64,000 nt of DNA from assembly GCF_003709565.1 (NCBI RefSeq), contig NZ_QNRC01000004.1, forward strand, positions 1 through 64,000. The letters are read 5' to 3'. A model generated the notes under the pieces. The model saw only the letters and a list, made by a program, of their open reading frames with translations, ran no database searches and had not been told where the DNA came from. The translations under genes and the position numbers were made by a program. Below are positions 38,103-48,822 of this stretch, piece by piece; the stretch's first letter is position 1, and every line of letters begins with the position of its first letter. Source of the stretch: Paracoccus sigandri (GTDB taxonomy: Bacteria; Pseudomonadota; Alphaproteobacteria; Rhodobacterales; Rhodobacteraceae).

Positions 38103-38954
38103 ATGCTGAAACGATCGATTCTGGCCGCATTCGTGATCGCGGCGCCGGCTGCCATGCCGCTGGCGGCGCTGGCACAGGACCAGAGCGCCGACAGCGTCGT
38201 GGCCTCGGTCAACGGCCAGGACATCACGCTGGGGCAGATGATCGTGATGCGCCAGTCGATGCAGGATCCCTCGACCGATGGCATGTCGGACCAGGCGATC
38301 TGGGACATGATGCTGGACCAGCTGGTCCGCCAGGCCGCCGTGGCCGAGGCCGCCGCCGACACCCCCAATGCCGGCGTGCGCGCCGAGCTGGAGCTGCAGC
38401 GCCGCAACACGCTGGCCAATGCCGCGATCCAGGCCGTGGCCGAGGCCGAGCCGACCGACGAGCAGGTGCAGGCCGCCTATGACGGGCTGTTCGCCGAGAC
38501 CGAGCCGGTGACCGAATATTCCGCCGCCCACATCCTCGTCGCGACCGAGGACGAGGCGCAGGCGATCAAGGCCGAGCTGGACGGCGGCGCCGATTTCGGC
38601 GCCCTGGCCGAGGAGCATTCGACCGACAATTCCGGCCCGAACAAGGGCGACCTGGGCTGGTTCACGCCCGACCAGATGGTCGAACCCTTCGGAAACGCCG
38701 TGAAGGAACTGGAGGCCGGGCAGATCTCGGAGCCGGTGGAGACCCAGTTCGGCTGGCACCTGATTCGGCTGAACGAGACCCGCCTGCGCGAGGCGCCGCC
38801 GCTTGACCAGGTCCGCGACCAGCTGGCGCAGCTGGTCCGCCGCGAGAATGTCGAGACCGAGATCCAGCGCCTGGTCGATGCCGCCACGGTCGAGAAGACC
38901 GAGGGGCTGGACCCCGCGCTGCTGAACAAGGCCGAGCTTCTGGAGGCGGAATGA
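38103..38954 (+). CDS. Periplasmic parvulin-type peptidyl-prolyl isomerase
   Basis: 283 residues. The signal peptide ends around PLAALAQ. A SurA-like N-terminal helical region follows (VVASVNGQDITLGQMIV). A rotamase domain at about 125-220 has SAAHILVATEDEAQ, GDLGWFTPDQMVEPF and QFGWHLIRL. It would assist folding of exported proteins delivered by the Sec pathway. It overlaps argJ by 4 bases, an arrangement that links a foldase with arginine synthesis on one message. Confidence 0.92.
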   Translation: MLKRSILAAFVIAAPAAMPLAALAQDQSADSVVASVNGQDITLGQMIVMRQSMQDPSTDGMSDQAIWDMMLDQLVRQAAVAEAAADTPNAGVRAELELQRRNTLANAAIQAVAEAEPTDEQVQAAYDGLFAETEPVTEYSAAHILVATEDEAQAIKAELDGGADFGALAEEHSTDNSGPNKGDLGWFTPDQMVEPFGNAVKELEAGQISEPVETQFGWHLIRLNETRLREAPPLDQVRDQLAQLVRRENVETEIQRLVDAATVEKTEGLDPALLNKAELLEAE

Positions 38955-40207
38955 TGGGCAAGGCCGGGCTTCCCGTCTCGCCGCTGGCGCCAGCGGCATT
39001 TCCCGACCTGCCGGTGATCGAGGGCGTGGAATTCGCCAGCGCCGCCGCCGGGGTGAAATACCAGGGCCGCACCGACGTGACCCTGATCCGCATCTGCGAG
39101 GGCGCCTCGATCGCCGGGGCCTTCACGAAATCCTCGACCCGCGCGGCCTGCGTGCTGGACAACCAGGCCAAGCTGGCGGCGGGCGAGGGGCGCGACAAGG
39201 GCGCGGCGATCATCGTCAATTCCGGCAATGCCAATGCCTTCACCGGCGCGCGCGGGCAGGAATCGGTCGATGCGGTGACCGGCGCGGTGGCGCAGGCGCT
39301 GGGGGTGCCGCGCGGGCGGGTCTTCTCGTCCTCGACCGGGGTGATCGGCGAGCCCCTGCCGCATGAGCGGATTGTCGCCGTCATCGCCGATCTGGCGGCG
39401 GGGCTGGATGCCGGGGGCGCGGCCGATGCCGCGCGCGCGATCATGACCACCGACACCTTCCCCAAGGGCTCGGGCGCGCTGGTCGAGGCCGAGGGCGGCC
39501 AGATCCGCATCGCCGGCATCGCCAAGGGCTCGGGGATGATCGCGCCCGACATGGCGACGATGCTGGTCTATATCTTCACCGATGCGAAGATCGCGCCAGA
39601 GCTGCTGCAGCAGGCGCTGGACGACGGGCTGGGCGGCAGCTTCAACGCCATCACCGTGGACAGCGACACCTCGACCTCGGATGCGCTGATCCTTGCCGCG
39701 ACCGGGCGGGCGGCGGCGGCCGAGATCACGTCGCTGGACAGCGATGCGGGCCGGGCCTTCACGCAGGCGCTGCACGGGCTGATGCGCGACCTGGCCCAGC
39801 AGGTGGTCCGCGACGGCGAGGGGGCGACGAAATTCGTCGAGGTGCGGGTGACTGGCGCCGCCTCGGACGCCGATGCCCACAGGGTCGCCATGGCCATCGC
39901 CAATTCGCCGCTGGTCAAGACCGCCATCGCCGGCGAGGATGCCAACTGGGGCCGCATCGTCATGGCGGTGGGCAAGTCGGGCGCCGAGGCCGACCGCGAC
40001 CGGCTGACCATCCGCTTCGGCGACCTGGTCCTGGCCGAGAAGGGCTGGCGTTCCGACAGCTATGACGAGGACAAGGCCAGCGCCTACATGAAGAAGCAGG
40101 AGCTGCTGATCGCCGTCGACCTGGGGCTGGGGCAGGGCGCGCGGACCGTCTGGACCTGCGACCTGACCCACGGCTATATCGACATCAACGCGGATTATCG
40201 TTCGTGA
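38951..40207 (+). CDS. argJ: Bifunctional glutamate N-acetyltransferase / amino-acid acetyltransferase
   Basis: 418 residues. The self-cleavage region KGSGMIAPDMATML is present; the Thr of ATML becomes the N-terminal nucleophile of the beta chain. IVNSGNANAFTG and the C-terminal DLTHGYIDINADYRS are family hallmarks. It transfers acetyl from N-acetylornithine to glutamate in cyclic arginine biosynthesis; bifunctionality cannot be judged from sequence. The start overlaps ppiC (ATGA). Confidence 0.96.
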   Translation: MMGKAGLPVSPLAPAAFPDLPVIEGVEFASAAAGVKYQGRTDVTLIRICEGASIAGAFTKSSTRAACVLDNQAKLAAGEGRDKGAAIIVNSGNANAFTGARGQESVDAVTGAVAQALGVPRGRVFSSSTGVIGEPLPHERIVAVIADLAAGLDAGGAADAARAIMTTDTFPKGSGALVEAEGGQIRIAGIAKGSGMIAPDMATMLVYIFTDAKIAPELLQQALDDGLGGSFNAITVDSDTSTSDALILAATGRAAAAEITSLDSDAGRAFTQALHGLMRDLAQQVVRDGEGATKFVEVRVTGAASDADAHRVAMAIANSPLVKTAIAGEDANWGRIVMAVGKSGAEADRDRLTIRFGDLVLAEKGWRSDSYDEDKASAYMKKQELLIAVDLGLGQGARTVWTCDLTHGYIDINADYRS

Positions 40208-40229
40208 AGGTCGTGTCGGGGACGCGCAG

Positions 40230-40628
40230 GTGAAGACGATCCTTGTCGCCGCCGTCGCGCTGATCGATCCCGACGGGCGCGTGCTTCTGGCACAGCGCCC
40301 CGAGGGCAAGTCCATGGCCGGGCTGTGGGAATTCCCCGGCGGCAAGGTCGAGCCCGGCGAAACCCCCGAGGCCGCGCTGATTCGCGAGCTGCACGAGGAG
40401 CTGGGGATCGAGACCTGGCGGTCCTGCCTGGCGCCGCTGACCTTCGCCAGCCACAGCTATGACGACTTCCACCTGCTGATGCCGGTCTTCGCCTGCCGGC
40501 GCTGGGAAGGCATCGTGCGGGCCGTCGAGGGGCAGAATCTGGCCTGGGTCCGGGCCGCTGATTTGCGCAATTACTCTATGCCGGCCGCCGATATTCCGTT
40601 GATCCCATCGTTACAAATGTGGCTCTGA
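40230..40628 (+). CDS. mutT: 8-oxo-dGTP diphosphatase MutT
   Basis: 132 residues with the Nudix box GGKVEPGETPEAALIREL then HEELGI, matching G-x5-E-x7-R-E-U-x-E-E-x-G-U. Length and WEFPGGKVE context fit MutT, which hydrolyses oxidised guanine nucleotides to prevent A:T to C:G mutations. It begins 22 bases after argJ, in the same direction, and is likely the third gene of the operon. Confidence 0.9.
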   Translation: MKTILVAAVALIDPDGRVLLAQRPEGKSMAGLWEFPGGKVEPGETPEAALIRELHEELGIETWRSCLAPLTFASHSYDDFHLLMPVFACRRWEGIVRAVEGQNLAWVRAADLRNYSMPAADIPLIPSLQMWL

Positions 40629-40748
40629 CAGCACAAAAGTCGCGATTTCCTTCCTCGGATGCCACTTTCTGGGGATCCGGGAAGGAATATGACTTTTTTT
40701 TTAACCTTTATGAAATAAGTTTAGCTTGTGGGTGGAGGAGGACTTGAC

Positions 40749-40877
40749 ATGATTCGTACCATATCACTTGGAAGCTACATTTCCGTTCAGGGTCTGTTCG
40801 AACGCGCGGCGGCCAATGGCAATATCGTGGTTCGGGTGGGCGATCAGACCTTCGAAGGCAAACCGATTTCGAAATGA
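40749..40877 (+). CDS. Small 42-residue protein
   Basis: Starts MIRTISLGSYISVQGLFERA and ends FEGKPISK. It has a very strong ribosome site (GGAGGAGG, 7 bases before ATG), an AT-rich upstream region with a long T-run, and its own hairpin terminator at 40938. GC-rich third positions match neighbouring genes. Compact alternating hydrophobic residues (NIVVRVGDQTFEG) suggest a small beta-fold. I do not recognise a function. Similar small proteins seem to occur in related genomes, but I could not verify this. Confidence 0.75.
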   Translation: MIRTISLGSYISVQGLFERAAANGNIVVRVGDQTFEGKPISK

Positions 40878-40937
40878 TCCGGCACGATTGCGGGCGGGCC
40901 TGACCAGCCACCCTCGATCAGGTTCCGAAAAGGGAAA

Positions 40938-40964
40938 CGGGGCACCGAAAGGCGCCCCGTTTTT
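40938..40964 (+). terminator. Rho-independent terminator after the small protein gene
   Basis: CGGGGC-A-CC pairs with GG-C-GCCCCG around a GAAA tetraloop (40938-40959), with one A-C mismatch, followed by TTTTT (40960-40964). It ends the small-protein transcript 60 bases after its stop and lies between convergent units. Confidence 0.88.
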
Positions 40965-41008
40965 CTGTCTGGGATCCGTCTGCGGACCCGCGCCGGGCCG
41001 GGCACGCC

Positions 41009-43597
41009 TTACAGCGTGCGCTCGACCTCCTCGCGCTCGAAGATCTCGATGACATCGCCGGGGCGGATGTCGTCGTAATTCTCGAAGGCCATGCCGCATT
41101 CCTGGCCGGACTGGACTTCCTTGACCTCGTCCTTGAAGCGCTTCAGCGTCTTCAGCGTGCCTTCGTGGATCACCACGTTGTCGCGCAGCAGGCGCACCCC
41201 GGCGCTGCGGCGGGCGACGCCCTCGGTGACCAGGCAGCCCGCGACCTTGCCGACGCCGGTGACCTTGAAGACTTCCTTGATCTGCGCATAGCCGATGAAG
41301 TTCTCGCGCACCTCGGCTGACAAGAGGCCCGAGGCGGCCGCCTTGATGTCGTCCACCAGGTCGTAGATGATCGAGTAATAGCGGATCTCGACCCCTTTCT
41401 GGTTGGCGGCGTTGCGGGCGGGCGCATTGGCGCGGACGTTGAAGCCGATGACCGGCGCCTGAGACGCCTCGGCCAGGCCGATATCCGATTCGGTGATCGC
41501 GCCGACCCCGTAATGCAGCACGCGGACGCGGACCTCCTCGTTGCCGACCTTCTCCAGCGCCTGCACGATCGCCTCGGCCGAGCCCTGCACGTCGGCCTTC
41601 ACCACCACCGGCAGTTCGGCGACGCTCTCGTCGGCCTTGGCCTTCGCCATCAGCTGTTCCAGCGTGGTCGCGGCACCGGCGGCGGCGCGTTTGTCCTTGG
41701 CCTGCTGGATCCGGTAATCGGCGATCTCGCGGGCCTGGGCCTCGGTCTCGACCACGTTCAGCACGTCGCCGGCTTCGGGCGTGCCGTTCAGGCCCAGCAC
41801 CTCGACCGGGACCGAGGGTCCGGCCTCGTCGACGCGCTCGCCCTTGTCGTTGATCAGCGCCCGGACCTTGCCCCATTGCTCGCCGACCACGAAGATGTCG
41901 CCGCGACGCAGCGTGCCGTTCTGGACCAGGACCGTGGCGACGGGGCCGCGGCCGATATCCAGCTGCGCCTCGATCACCGCGCCCTGGGCAGAGCGATCCG
42001 GGTTGGACTTCAGCTCCAGGATCTCGGCCTGCAGCGCGATGGCTTCCAGAAGCTCGTCCAGGCCCTGGCCGGTCTTGGCCGAAACCTCGACATCCTGCAC
42101 GTCGCCGGACATCTTCTCGACCACGACCTCGTGCTGCAGCAGGTCGGTGCGGACCTTGTCGATATTGGCGTCGGGCTTGTCGACCTTGTTGATCGCCACG
42201 ATCATCGGGACGCCGGCGGCCTTGGCGTGGTTGATCGCCTCGATCGTCTGCGGCATCACCGCGTCATCGGCGGCAACCACCAGCACCACGATATCGGTGA
42301 CCTGCGCGCCGCGTGCCCGCATCGAGGTGAAGGCCGCGTGGCCCGGCGTGTCCAGGAAGGTCAGCACCGCACCCGATTCGGTCGTCACCTGATAGGCGCC
42401 GATATGCTGGGTGATGCCGCCGGCCTCGCCCGAGACGACATTGGCGTGACGGATCGCGTCCAGCAGCGAGGTCTTGCCGTGGTCCACATGGCCCATGATC
42501 GTGATGATCGGCGGGCGCGGCTTCAGGTCCTCGGGCCGGTCCTCGACCGTGTCGATGACCTGTTCCACGTCCGAATCCGAGACGCGGACCGCCTTGTGGC
42601 CGAATTCCTCGATCACCAGTTCGGCGGTGTCGGCGTCGATGGTCTGGTTCGCGGTGACCATCATGCCCATCTTCATCAGCGACTTGATGACATCGGCGGC
42701 GCGCTCGGCCATCCGGTTGGCCAGTTCCGACACGACGATGGTTTCGGGCAATTGCACGTCGCGCACCTGCTTTTCGGCGCGCTGGCTGCCGCCCATCGCC
42801 TTCTGGCGGGCCTTTTCCTGCTTGCGCTTCATCGCGGCCAGGCTGCGCTGGCGGCCGCCTTCGCCTTCCAGCGCCTGGTTCAGCGACAGCTTGCCCGAGC
42901 GGCGGCTGTCGTCGCGGGCACCCTTGCCGCGCGAATCGCGGTCCGGCGCGCGGTCGCCGCGGTCGCGTTCGGTCTTGCGCGGGGTGGCGGCGCTGACGCC
43001 CTTGGTCTCGGCGCGGGCGGCGGCGGCCTCGATGGCGGCCTGGTCCTGCGGCGCGGGACGGGCGCCGGCACCAGCGGCGGCGGGCTTGCCGCGCGGGTCT
43101 TCCTTGCGGGCCGCGGGCTTGGGCGCCTCGTCCTTGGCCTTGGCGCGTTCCTCGGCCTCGCGGGCGCGGCGGGCCTCTTCCTCGGCCTTGGCCTTGCGGG
43201 CCTCCTCGCGCTCGCGTTCCTCGCGTTCGCGGGCCTCGATCTCGGCGCGGCGGCGTTCGCGTTCTTCCTCGCGGGCCTTTTCCTCGGCGGCGCGGGCGGC
43301 AATATCATCGGCCTCGCGCGCCTTGGCGGCGGCAAGGGCCTTCAGGCGGCGCTCCATCTCGGCATCCGAGATGCCGGCGGGCCGTTTCGAGCGGTCACCG
43401 CCCGCGACCTTCGCGACCAGCGGTGTCTTGGCAGTATCGGTCACGCCCTGAGCGGCGCCGGGCTTCGGCACCACCACGCGCTTGCGCTTGGTCTCCACGA
43501 CCACATTCTTGGTGCGACCGTGGCTGAAGCTTTGCTTGACCTGACCCGAGCGGCCACCGCCCAGTCCCAGTGTCTTTTTTCCGTCTTTGTCGCTCAT
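41009..43597 (-). CDS. infB: Translation initiation factor IF-2
   Basis: About 862 residues from ATG 43597 ([12 protein letters not shown]); ATG 43609 overlaps the ylxR stop and is an alternative. A long charged Glu/Arg/Ala-rich N-terminal region (residues about 60-260) precedes the GTPase domain: [15 protein letters not shown] (G1), [15 protein letters not shown] (G3) and NKVDKP (G4). C-terminal beta-barrels end in [13 protein letters not shown]. It positions initiator tRNA on the 30S subunit. It is the last gene of the rimP-nusA-ylxR-infB operon. Confidence 0.97.
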   Translation of the reverse strand: MSDKDGKKTLGLGGGRSGQVKQSFSHGRTKNVVVETKRKRVVVPKPGAAQGVTDTAKTPLVAKVAGGDRSKRPAGISDAEMERRLKALAAAKAREADDIAARAAEEKAREEERERRRAEIEAREREEREREEARKAKAEEEARRAREAEERAKAKDEAPKPAARKEDPRGKPAAAGAGARPAPQDQAAIEAAAARAETKGVSAATPRKTERDRGDRAPDRDSRGKGARDDSRRSGKLSLNQALEGEGGRQRSLAAMKRKQEKARQKAMGGSQRAEKQVRDVQLPETIVVSELANRMAERAADVIKSLMKMGMMVTANQTIDADTAELVIEEFGHKAVRVSDSDVEQVIDTVEDRPEDLKPRPPIITIMGHVDHGKTSLLDAIRHANVVSGEAGGITQHIGAYQVTTESGAVLTFLDTPGHAAFTSMRARGAQVTDIVVLVVAADDAVMPQTIEAINHAKAAGVPMIVAINKVDKPDANIDKVRTDLLQHEVVVEKMSGDVQDVEVSAKTGQGLDELLEAIALQAEILELKSNPDRSAQGAVIEAQLDIGRGPVATVLVQNGTLRRGDIFVVGEQWGKVRALINDKGERVDEAGPSVPVEVLGLNGTPEAGDVLNVVETEAQAREIADYRIQQAKDKRAAAGAATTLEQLMAKAKADESVAELPVVVKADVQGSAEAIVQALEKVGNEEVRVRVLHYGVGAITESDIGLAEASQAPVIGFNVRANAPARNAANQKGVEIRYYSIIYDLVDDIKAAASGLLSAEVRENFIGYAQIKEVFKVTGVGKVAGCLVTEGVARRSAGVRLLRDNVVIHEGTLKTLKRFKDEVKEVQSGQECGMAFENYDDIRPGDVIEIFEREEVERTL

Positions 43598-43605
43598 CTG
43601 CGTCT

Positions 43606-44226
43606 TCATTCCTTCCCGGCGGCCGTATTGCCGCCGTCATGCCCGCGCAGACCCGTCAGTCTGCCGGCTTCCACGATCACCTTGTCCGTCAGGCCACCCG
43701 CCGCAAGCGCGCCGTGTATGACATGATCGCGCCCGAAGGACAAACCCAATTCTGATGCGGTCAGGCAGCCGAACCAGCGTCCGCCCGTGGGCGTCCACAG
43801 CTTGCCCTTGCCGCGTTCCGAGCCGTCGCTGGCCTGCAGCAGCACTTTCGCGCGCCCCTCGGCCAGCCAGCCCTTGACCTTTTCGAAACCGGCCACCGCC
43901 TTGCCCGATTTCCGGGCCAGCGAGACCAGTTCCACCACGCGCCGCGCCAGGCCCGCCTCGACCAGGTCGGCCAGGCCGTCCGGCACCTTGACCTGCGCCT
44001 TCGCGGCGCGGGCGAACAGCCCCTTGGCGGCGGCCTTCTCGATCGCGGCGCGGTCGGCGGCGATCCAGATGCCGCGGCCCGGCAGCTTCTCGGCCAGGTC
44101 CGGCACGATCATTCCATCCGGTCCCGCCACGAAGCGGATCAGCCCGCGCTTGGGCTGAACCTCTCCGGTGACGATGCAGCGCCGTTCGGGCTGCGTCCGG
44201 TCCTTTTCGCGTCCGCCACGGCTCAC
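43606..44226 (-). CDS. ylxR: YlxR-type RNA-binding protein (DUF448) with L7Ae-like C-terminus
   Basis: 206 residues from a GTG. The N-terminal DUF448 domain has [20 protein letters not shown] and [10 protein letters not shown]. The middle and C-terminal part resembles an L30e/L7Ae fold ([20 protein letters not shown]). This long, two-domain form is usual in alphaproteobacteria between nusA and infB. The precise role is not settled; nucleic-acid binding is expected. It overlaps infB's alternative start by 4 bases. Confidence 0.9.
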   Translation of the reverse strand: MSRGGREKDRTQPERRCIVTGEVQPKRGLIRFVAGPDGMIVPDLAEKLPGRGIWIAADRAAIEKAAAKGLFARAAKAQVKVPDGLADLVEAGLARRVVELVSLARKSGKAVAGFEKVKGWLAEGRAKVLLQASDGSERGKGKLWTPTGGRWFGCLTASELGLSFGRDHVIHGALAAGGLTDKVIVEAGRLTGLRGHDGGNTAAGKE

Positions 44227-44246
44227 GCCGGCCAGATCCGGGGCGG

Positions 44247-45866
44247 TCAGGCCCCGGCCTCCTGATCGTCGCCTTCGCCGGTCTCGTCGCCCGCCTCGGC
44301 CCCCAGCTCGGTCGGGTCGACCCAGCCCAGCATGACGCGGGCAGTCATGACCATGTTCTGCGCCTCTTCCAGGCTGACGTCGAACGGTTCCAGCAGGCCC
44401 TCGTCCTTGACGCGCTGGCCGTCCACCGTGGTCCAGCCGCCGGCCAGTTCCCAGTCGGCGCAGGTGGCGAAATCCTCCAGCGTCTTGATGCCGTCCTTGG
44501 CCAGCGCCTCCACCATCTGGGGAGACAGGCCGTCGAAATCAACAAGGCTGTCCTCGACGCCAAGCGCGCGGGCATTTTCCAGCGCCGCCTTGTTGCGGGC
44601 CTCCAGCACGTCGCGGGCGCGGGCCTGCAGTTCCTCGGCGGTGCCTTCGTCCACGCCCTCGATGGACAGAAGCTCGTCCAGCTCGACATAGGCGACCTCT
44701 TCCAGGTCGGTGAAGCCCTCGGCGACCAGCAGCTGGGCGAAGAACTCGTCCAGGTCCAGCGCATCCATGAACAGCTGGGTGCGGGCGTTGAACTCGGCCT
44801 GGCGGCGCTTGGATTCCTCTTCCTCGGTCAGGATGTCGATGTCCAGACCCGTCAGCTGGCTGGCCAGGCGCACGTTCTGGCCGCGCCGGCCGATGGCCAG
44901 GCTCAGCTGCTCGTCGGGCACCACCACCTCGATCCGGCCGCCATCCTCGTCGATGACCACCTTGCTGACCTCGGCCGGCTGCAGGGCGTTGACCAGGAAG
45001 GTCGCCTGGTCCTCGTTCCAGGGGATGATGTCGATCTTCTCGCCCTGCAATTCGCCCACCACGGCCTGGACGCGGCTGCCGCGCATGCCCACGCAGGCGC
45101 CGACCGGGTCGATCGAGTTGTCGTAGCTGATCACCGCGATCTTCGCGCGGCTGCCGGGGTCGCGGGCGACGGCCTTGATCTCGATCACGCCGTCATAGAT
45201 CTCGGGGACTTCCATCTTGAACAGTTCCGCCATGAATTGCGGATCGGTGCGCGACAGGAAGATCTGCGGGCCGCGCGCCTCGCGGCGGACATCCTTGACA
45301 TAGGCGCGGATGCGGTCGTTCGGGCGATAGCTCTCGCGGCCGATCTTCTCGTTGCGGCGCAGGATCGCCTCGCCGCGGCCGACGTCGACGATGATGTTGC
45401 CGTATTCCTCGCGCTTGACGACGCCGTTGATGATGGTGCCGGCGCGGTCCTTGAATTCCTCGTACTGGCGGTCGCGCTCGGCCTCGCGGACGCGCTGCAG
45501 GATCACCTGCTTGGCGGATTGCGCGGCGATGCGGCCCAGCTCGACCGGCGGCACCTCGTCCACGATCACGTCGCCGACCTTGGGATCGTCCAGATAGGGG
45601 CGGGCCTGCTCGACCGTCAGCTCGGCCTGATAGTTCTCGACCGCGTCATCCTCGACCACGGTGCGGACGCGGGTGAAGGTCGCATGGCCGGTCTTGCGGT
45701 CGATCTTGACGCGGATGTCCATCTCGGACCCGTAGCGCGACTTGGCGGCACGGGCGAGGCTGTCCTCCATCGCCTCGATGACCAGCTCGGGCTCGATCAT
45801 CTTCTCGCGCGCGACGGCCTCGGCCGTCTGCAACAGTTCCAGCTGGTTGGCAGAGGTGATCGCCAT
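44247..45866 (-). CDS. nusA: Transcription termination/antitermination factor NusA
   Basis: 539 residues. The N-terminal RNA-polymerase-binding domain starts [20 protein letters not shown]. An S1 domain follows ([20 protein letters not shown]), then two KH domains ([38 protein letters not shown]). Two acidic C-terminal repeats end in a Glu/Asp tail. ATG 45866 is chosen because AAGGAG lies 7 bases upstream. It modulates pausing, termination and antitermination and often feeds back on its own operon leader. Confidence 0.97.
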   Translation of the reverse strand: MAITSANQLELLQTAEAVAREKMIEPELVIEAMEDSLARAAKSRYGSEMDIRVKIDRKTGHATFTRVRTVVEDDAVENYQAELTVEQARPYLDDPKVGDVIVDEVPPVELGRIAAQSAKQVILQRVREAERDRQYEEFKDRAGTIINGVVKREEYGNIIVDVGRGEAILRRNEKIGRESYRPNDRIRAYVKDVRREARGPQIFLSRTDPQFMAELFKMEVPEIYDGVIEIKAVARDPGSRAKIAVISYDNSIDPVGACVGMRGSRVQAVVGELQGEKIDIIPWNEDQATFLVNALQPAEVSKVVIDEDGGRIEVVVPDEQLSLAIGRRGQNVRLASQLTGLDIDILTEEEESKRRQAEFNARTQLFMDALDLDEFFAQLLVAEGFTDLEEVAYVELDELLSIEGVDEGTAEELQARARDVLEARNKAALENARALGVEDSLVDFDGLSPQMVEALAKDGIKTLEDFATCADWELAGGWTTVDGQRVKDEGLLEPFDVSLEEAQNMVMTARVMLGWVDPTELGAEAGDETGEGDDQEAGA

Positions 45867-45869
45867 CAC

Positions 45870-46517
45870 TCACTCCTTGGCATCGGCGCTGTCGGCGCCT
45901 TCATTGTCTTCGGTTTCGCCATCAGTCTCGGTTTCCACCGCGTCGAAGGCGCTTTCGTCCAGATGGTCGATCTCGACGCCGGCCTCCTTCTTCTGGCGCA
46001 GCATCTCGCGGATCAACTCGTCGGTCAGCACCAGCTTGGCGTCGGAAAGCCAGTCGAATTGCAGCCCGATGGTCTGCGTCTGGCCGCCTTCCTCGATGTT
46101 CAGCAGCACCTCCTCGGTGCCGTCGCGCGATTCGATGCCCGCCAGCACGCCCTTGAAGCGCTTGCGCCCGTCGATGGGCTGGTTCGTCTCCAGCCGCGCC
46201 TCGTAGCCCTCGAAGGTCTCGAAATCCTTCAGCCGCGTCAGCGGCCGGTCGATGCCGGGGCTGGAGACCTCGAGGTGATAATTGTCCTCGATCGGGTCCT
46301 CGACATCCAGCGTGGCGCTGACCGCGACGGAAATATCGCCGCAATCGTCGACATTGATGCCGCCCTCGGGGCGGTCGGCCATGATCTGCAGGGTCGCCGT
46401 CTTGCCGCCCTGCAGCCGCACGCGCACCAGCTCGAAGCCCAGATCCTCGATCACCGGGGCGATGATCTCGGCCAGGCGCCGGTCGATGGCGGTCTTGGCG
46501 ATCAGATCGTTCGACAT
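45870..46517 (-). CDS. rimP: Ribosome maturation factor RimP
   Basis: 215 residues: N-terminal alpha/beta domain with [20 protein letters not shown] and the hallmark [10 protein letters not shown], a C-terminal SH3-like domain, and an acidic tail ([15 protein letters not shown]). It is needed for 30S maturation. First gene of the operon, with a terminator-like hairpin just ahead of its ribosome site (GAAAGGA). The stop is 3 bases from the nusA start. Confidence 0.94.
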   Translation of the reverse strand: MSNDLIAKTAIDRRLAEIIAPVIEDLGFELVRVRLQGGKTATLQIMADRPEGGINVDDCGDISVAVSATLDVEDPIEDNYHLEVSSPGIDRPLTRLKDFETFEGYEARLETNQPIDGRKRFKGVLAGIESRDGTEEVLLNIEEGGQTQTIGLQFDWLSDAKLVLTDELIREMLRQKKEAGVEIDHLDESAFDAVETETDGETEDNEGADSADAKE

Positions 46518-46535
46518 CTGGTCCTTTCGGAAATG

Positions 46536-46560
46536 AAAAACGGGCCTTCAGCGGGCCCGT
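46536..46560 (-). terminator. Terminator-like attenuator in the rimP leader
   Basis: On the minus strand, ACGGGCC (46560-46554) pairs with GGCCCGT (46546-46540) around a 7-base loop, followed directly by a run of T. It ends about 19 bases before the rimP start. No gene upstream on this strand needs terminating, so it probably acts as a premature terminator in the rimP-nusA-infB leader. Terminators in rimP leaders have been reported in proteobacteria. Confidence 0.75.
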
Positions 46561-46694
46561 GCGGAAGTCTCCGGTGGGCAGGGGGTGGAAGCCTGCACCG
46601 CTGTTGGCTTGCATATAGGCCGGTTTGCGGCCAAAAGCAAGTGCCGGGTCGCCAAGCCCCGCGATATCGCAGGAGCCATGCCGAGCAGCCCGTC

Positions 46695-47741
46695 ATGATC
46701 CACGAAAAACGCTTTTCCCAAGTGACCCGAATCGACACGATCATGGCAGATGCCGACGCCCGCGGCTGGGGGCCGATCGCGGCGCTGGCGCAGCTGACGG
46801 CCGTGCTGTTCCAGGGCCGCCGCCGCAGCTTCCCGGACGGGCGGGTCGGCCGGGCGCGGAAGCTGTGGGACCTGCGCCCGCGCCCGCGCGGCAACCGGGA
46901 TCGCGTGCTGCTGGCGCTGCTGCATTCGCCCGCCCATATCGTCCATCTGCGCCGCAGCGCGGCCTTCCGCGAGGGCTATGGGACGGTGGTCGCCTGGATC
47001 ATCGACAGCTTCCGCGACGACTATCCGCTGCGCCGCGCGGAATATGCCGGGATCGACCTCATCTGCATCATCCGCCGGGACGAGCTGGCCCATTACCGCC
47101 GGCACCTGGGCGACCGGGTGATGGCGCTGAACTGGGGCGCGGACGTGCTGGGGGCGGGCTCGGATGCGGGCGAAAGGCCGGTGGACCTGCTGCGGATCGG
47201 CCGCCAGCCCGAAGCCTGGCAGGATGATTCGGCGACCGAGCGGGTGGCGGCGGAACATGGGCTGCGCTTTGCCGGGCGGCCGCCGCTGGTGCCCGATCTG
47301 CTGGAAAACCAGCGCCGGGTGATGGCGGCCTATGCCGCGACGAAATTCGTCATCGCCCATACCAACCTGGCCTCGACCGATGCCTATACGCACCGGGTCA
47401 AGGAATACATCACCGGCCGCTGGACCGACGCGCTGGCCTGCGGCGCCACCGTCGCCGGGATCCAGCCCAAAAACGACGACAGCTTCCGCCGCCTGTTCTG
47501 GCCCGGCGCGACGCTGGATTTCGACCGCATCGACCTGCGCCACAACATGCAGGCCCTGGCCGAGGCGGTCGCCGCATGGACGCCGGGGCAGGCGCGGCGC
47601 AATCACCTGATGGCGCTGGAGCGGCTGGACTGGCGGCACGGCCTGAAGCGGATCGCCGAGACGGTTTCGGCAGGCTCGCCCGCGCTGGATGCCGATCTGG
47701 CCGAGATCGCCCGCCGCACCCAGACGGCACCCGCCTGCTGA
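46695..47741 (+). CDS. Glycosyltransferase-like protein
   Basis: 348 residues, cytoplasmic, no signal. The C-terminal half resembles the GT-B donor-binding half of bacterial glycosyltransferases of the Glyco_trans_1_2 / CgeB kind (HTNLASTDAYTHRVKEYITG; RWTDALACGATVAGIQPKND). The N-terminal half has a Rossmann-like VAWIIDSFRDDYPLR. The donor, acceptor and pathway are unknown. It stands alone, divergent from rimP and convergent with the peptidase gene. Starts at 46695 or an internal ATG (46743) are both possible. Confidence 0.65.
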   Translation: MIHEKRFSQVTRIDTIMADADARGWGPIAALAQLTAVLFQGRRRSFPDGRVGRARKLWDLRPRPRGNRDRVLLALLHSPAHIVHLRRSAAFREGYGTVVAWIIDSFRDDYPLRRAEYAGIDLICIIRRDELAHYRRHLGDRVMALNWGADVLGAGSDAGERPVDLLRIGRQPEAWQDDSATERVAAEHGLRFAGRPPLVPDLLENQRRVMAAYAATKFVIAHTNLASTDAYTHRVKEYITGRWTDALACGATVAGIQPKNDDSFRRLFWPGATLDFDRIDLRHNMQALAEAVAAWTPGQARRNHLMALERLDWRHGLKRIAETVSAGSPALDADLAEIARRTQTAPAC

Positions 47742-47747
47742 GGCGGC

Positions 47748-48773
47748 TCAGCGGGCGGCGCGGTCGCCGCCCCGGATCTGCTCTGCGGCCAGCAGCCCGG
47801 CGCGGTCGCGCTCACGGATCTCATCGGTGACGCGTACCAGCTCGGCCGAGATGCGCGGCTCGGACAGCGCGTGGCCCGAGGCGGGAACGAAGCGCAGCTC
47901 GCAGCGGTTCCAGCCCTCGGCCAGTTCCCAGGCGCTGGCGGGCGGGCAGACCATGTCATAGCGGCCCTGCACGATGACGGCCGGCAGATGCTCGATTCGG
48001 TGGCGGTCGCGCAGCAGCTGGCCTTCCTCGAGGAAGCAGCCATTCATGAAATAATGGTTCTCCAGCCGGGCGAAGGCGCGGGCGTAATCGGCGGGGGCGT
48101 GGCTGACCGGGGCCGATTGCAGCCCCGCCAGCGCGTTTTCCCACATCAGCCAGGGCAGGGCGAAGCGCCCCTGCCGGCCGCGATCATCGGAAAACAGCCG
48201 GCGGTGATAGGCGGCGATCATGTCGCCGCGCTCGGGTTCGGGGATCGGCTCCTGGAAGCGGGCCCAGAGATCGGGGAAGAACCGCCCGGCGCCGCCGCCA
48301 TAGAACCAGTCCAGTTCCGCGCGCCGCCCCAGGAAGACGCCACGCAGGATCAGCCCGGTCACGCGCGCCGGATGGGCCTGGGCATAGGCCAGGGCCAGGG
48401 TCGCGCCCCAGCTGCCGCCGAACAGCAGCCAGTCGTCCAGCCCGATCAGCGCGCGCAGCGATTCGATGTCGCGGATCAGATGGGCGGTGGTGTTGGCCTC
48501 GACCTCGGCGGTGGGGCGCGAGCGGCCGCAGCCGCGCTGGTCGAACAGCACCACGCGATAGTGATCGGGATCGAAGAAGCGCCGCATGAACGGGCTGCAG
48601 CCGCCGCCCGGGCCCCCATGCAGGACCAACACCGGCCGGCCATCGGGATTGCCGCATTGCTCGACATACAGGCTGTGGCCGTCGCCCACGTCCACCATGC
48701 GGCGGTCGAAAGGCTCGGTCGCCGGGTGGAGGCGGCCATGTGACGCGCCGATTTGTCCTGCCAATCTGTCCAT
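47748..48773 (-). CDS. pip: Proline iminopeptidase
   Basis: 341 residues, alpha/beta-hydrolase. The oxyanion motif is [18 protein letters not shown], the nucleophile elbow [15 protein letters not shown], and the C-terminal His lies in [11 protein letters not shown]. It removes N-terminal proline from peptides. ATG 48773 is preferred over upstream codons because homologues begin a few residues before the [18 protein letters not shown] segment. It is divergent from ubiG with a 49-base gap. Confidence 0.9.
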   Translation of the reverse strand: MDRLAGQIGASHGRLHPATEPFDRRMVDVGDGHSLYVEQCGNPDGRPVLVLHGGPGGGCSPFMRRFFDPDHYRVVLFDQRGCGRSRPTAEVEANTTAHLIRDIESLRALIGLDDWLLFGGSWGATLALAYAQAHPARVTGLILRGVFLGRRAELDWFYGGGAGRFFPDLWARFQEPIPEPERGDMIAAYHRRLFSDDRGRQGRFALPWLMWENALAGLQSAPVSHAPADYARAFARLENHYFMNGCFLEEGQLLRDRHRIEHLPAVIVQGRYDMVCPPASAWELAEGWNRCELRFVPASGHALSEPRISAELVRVTDEIRERDRAGLLAAEQIRGGDRAAR

Positions 48774-48822
48774 CGCCCCAGTATATAGCCAAGCGCGACA
48801 GCCCGCCAGAAGGAGCAGTGCC

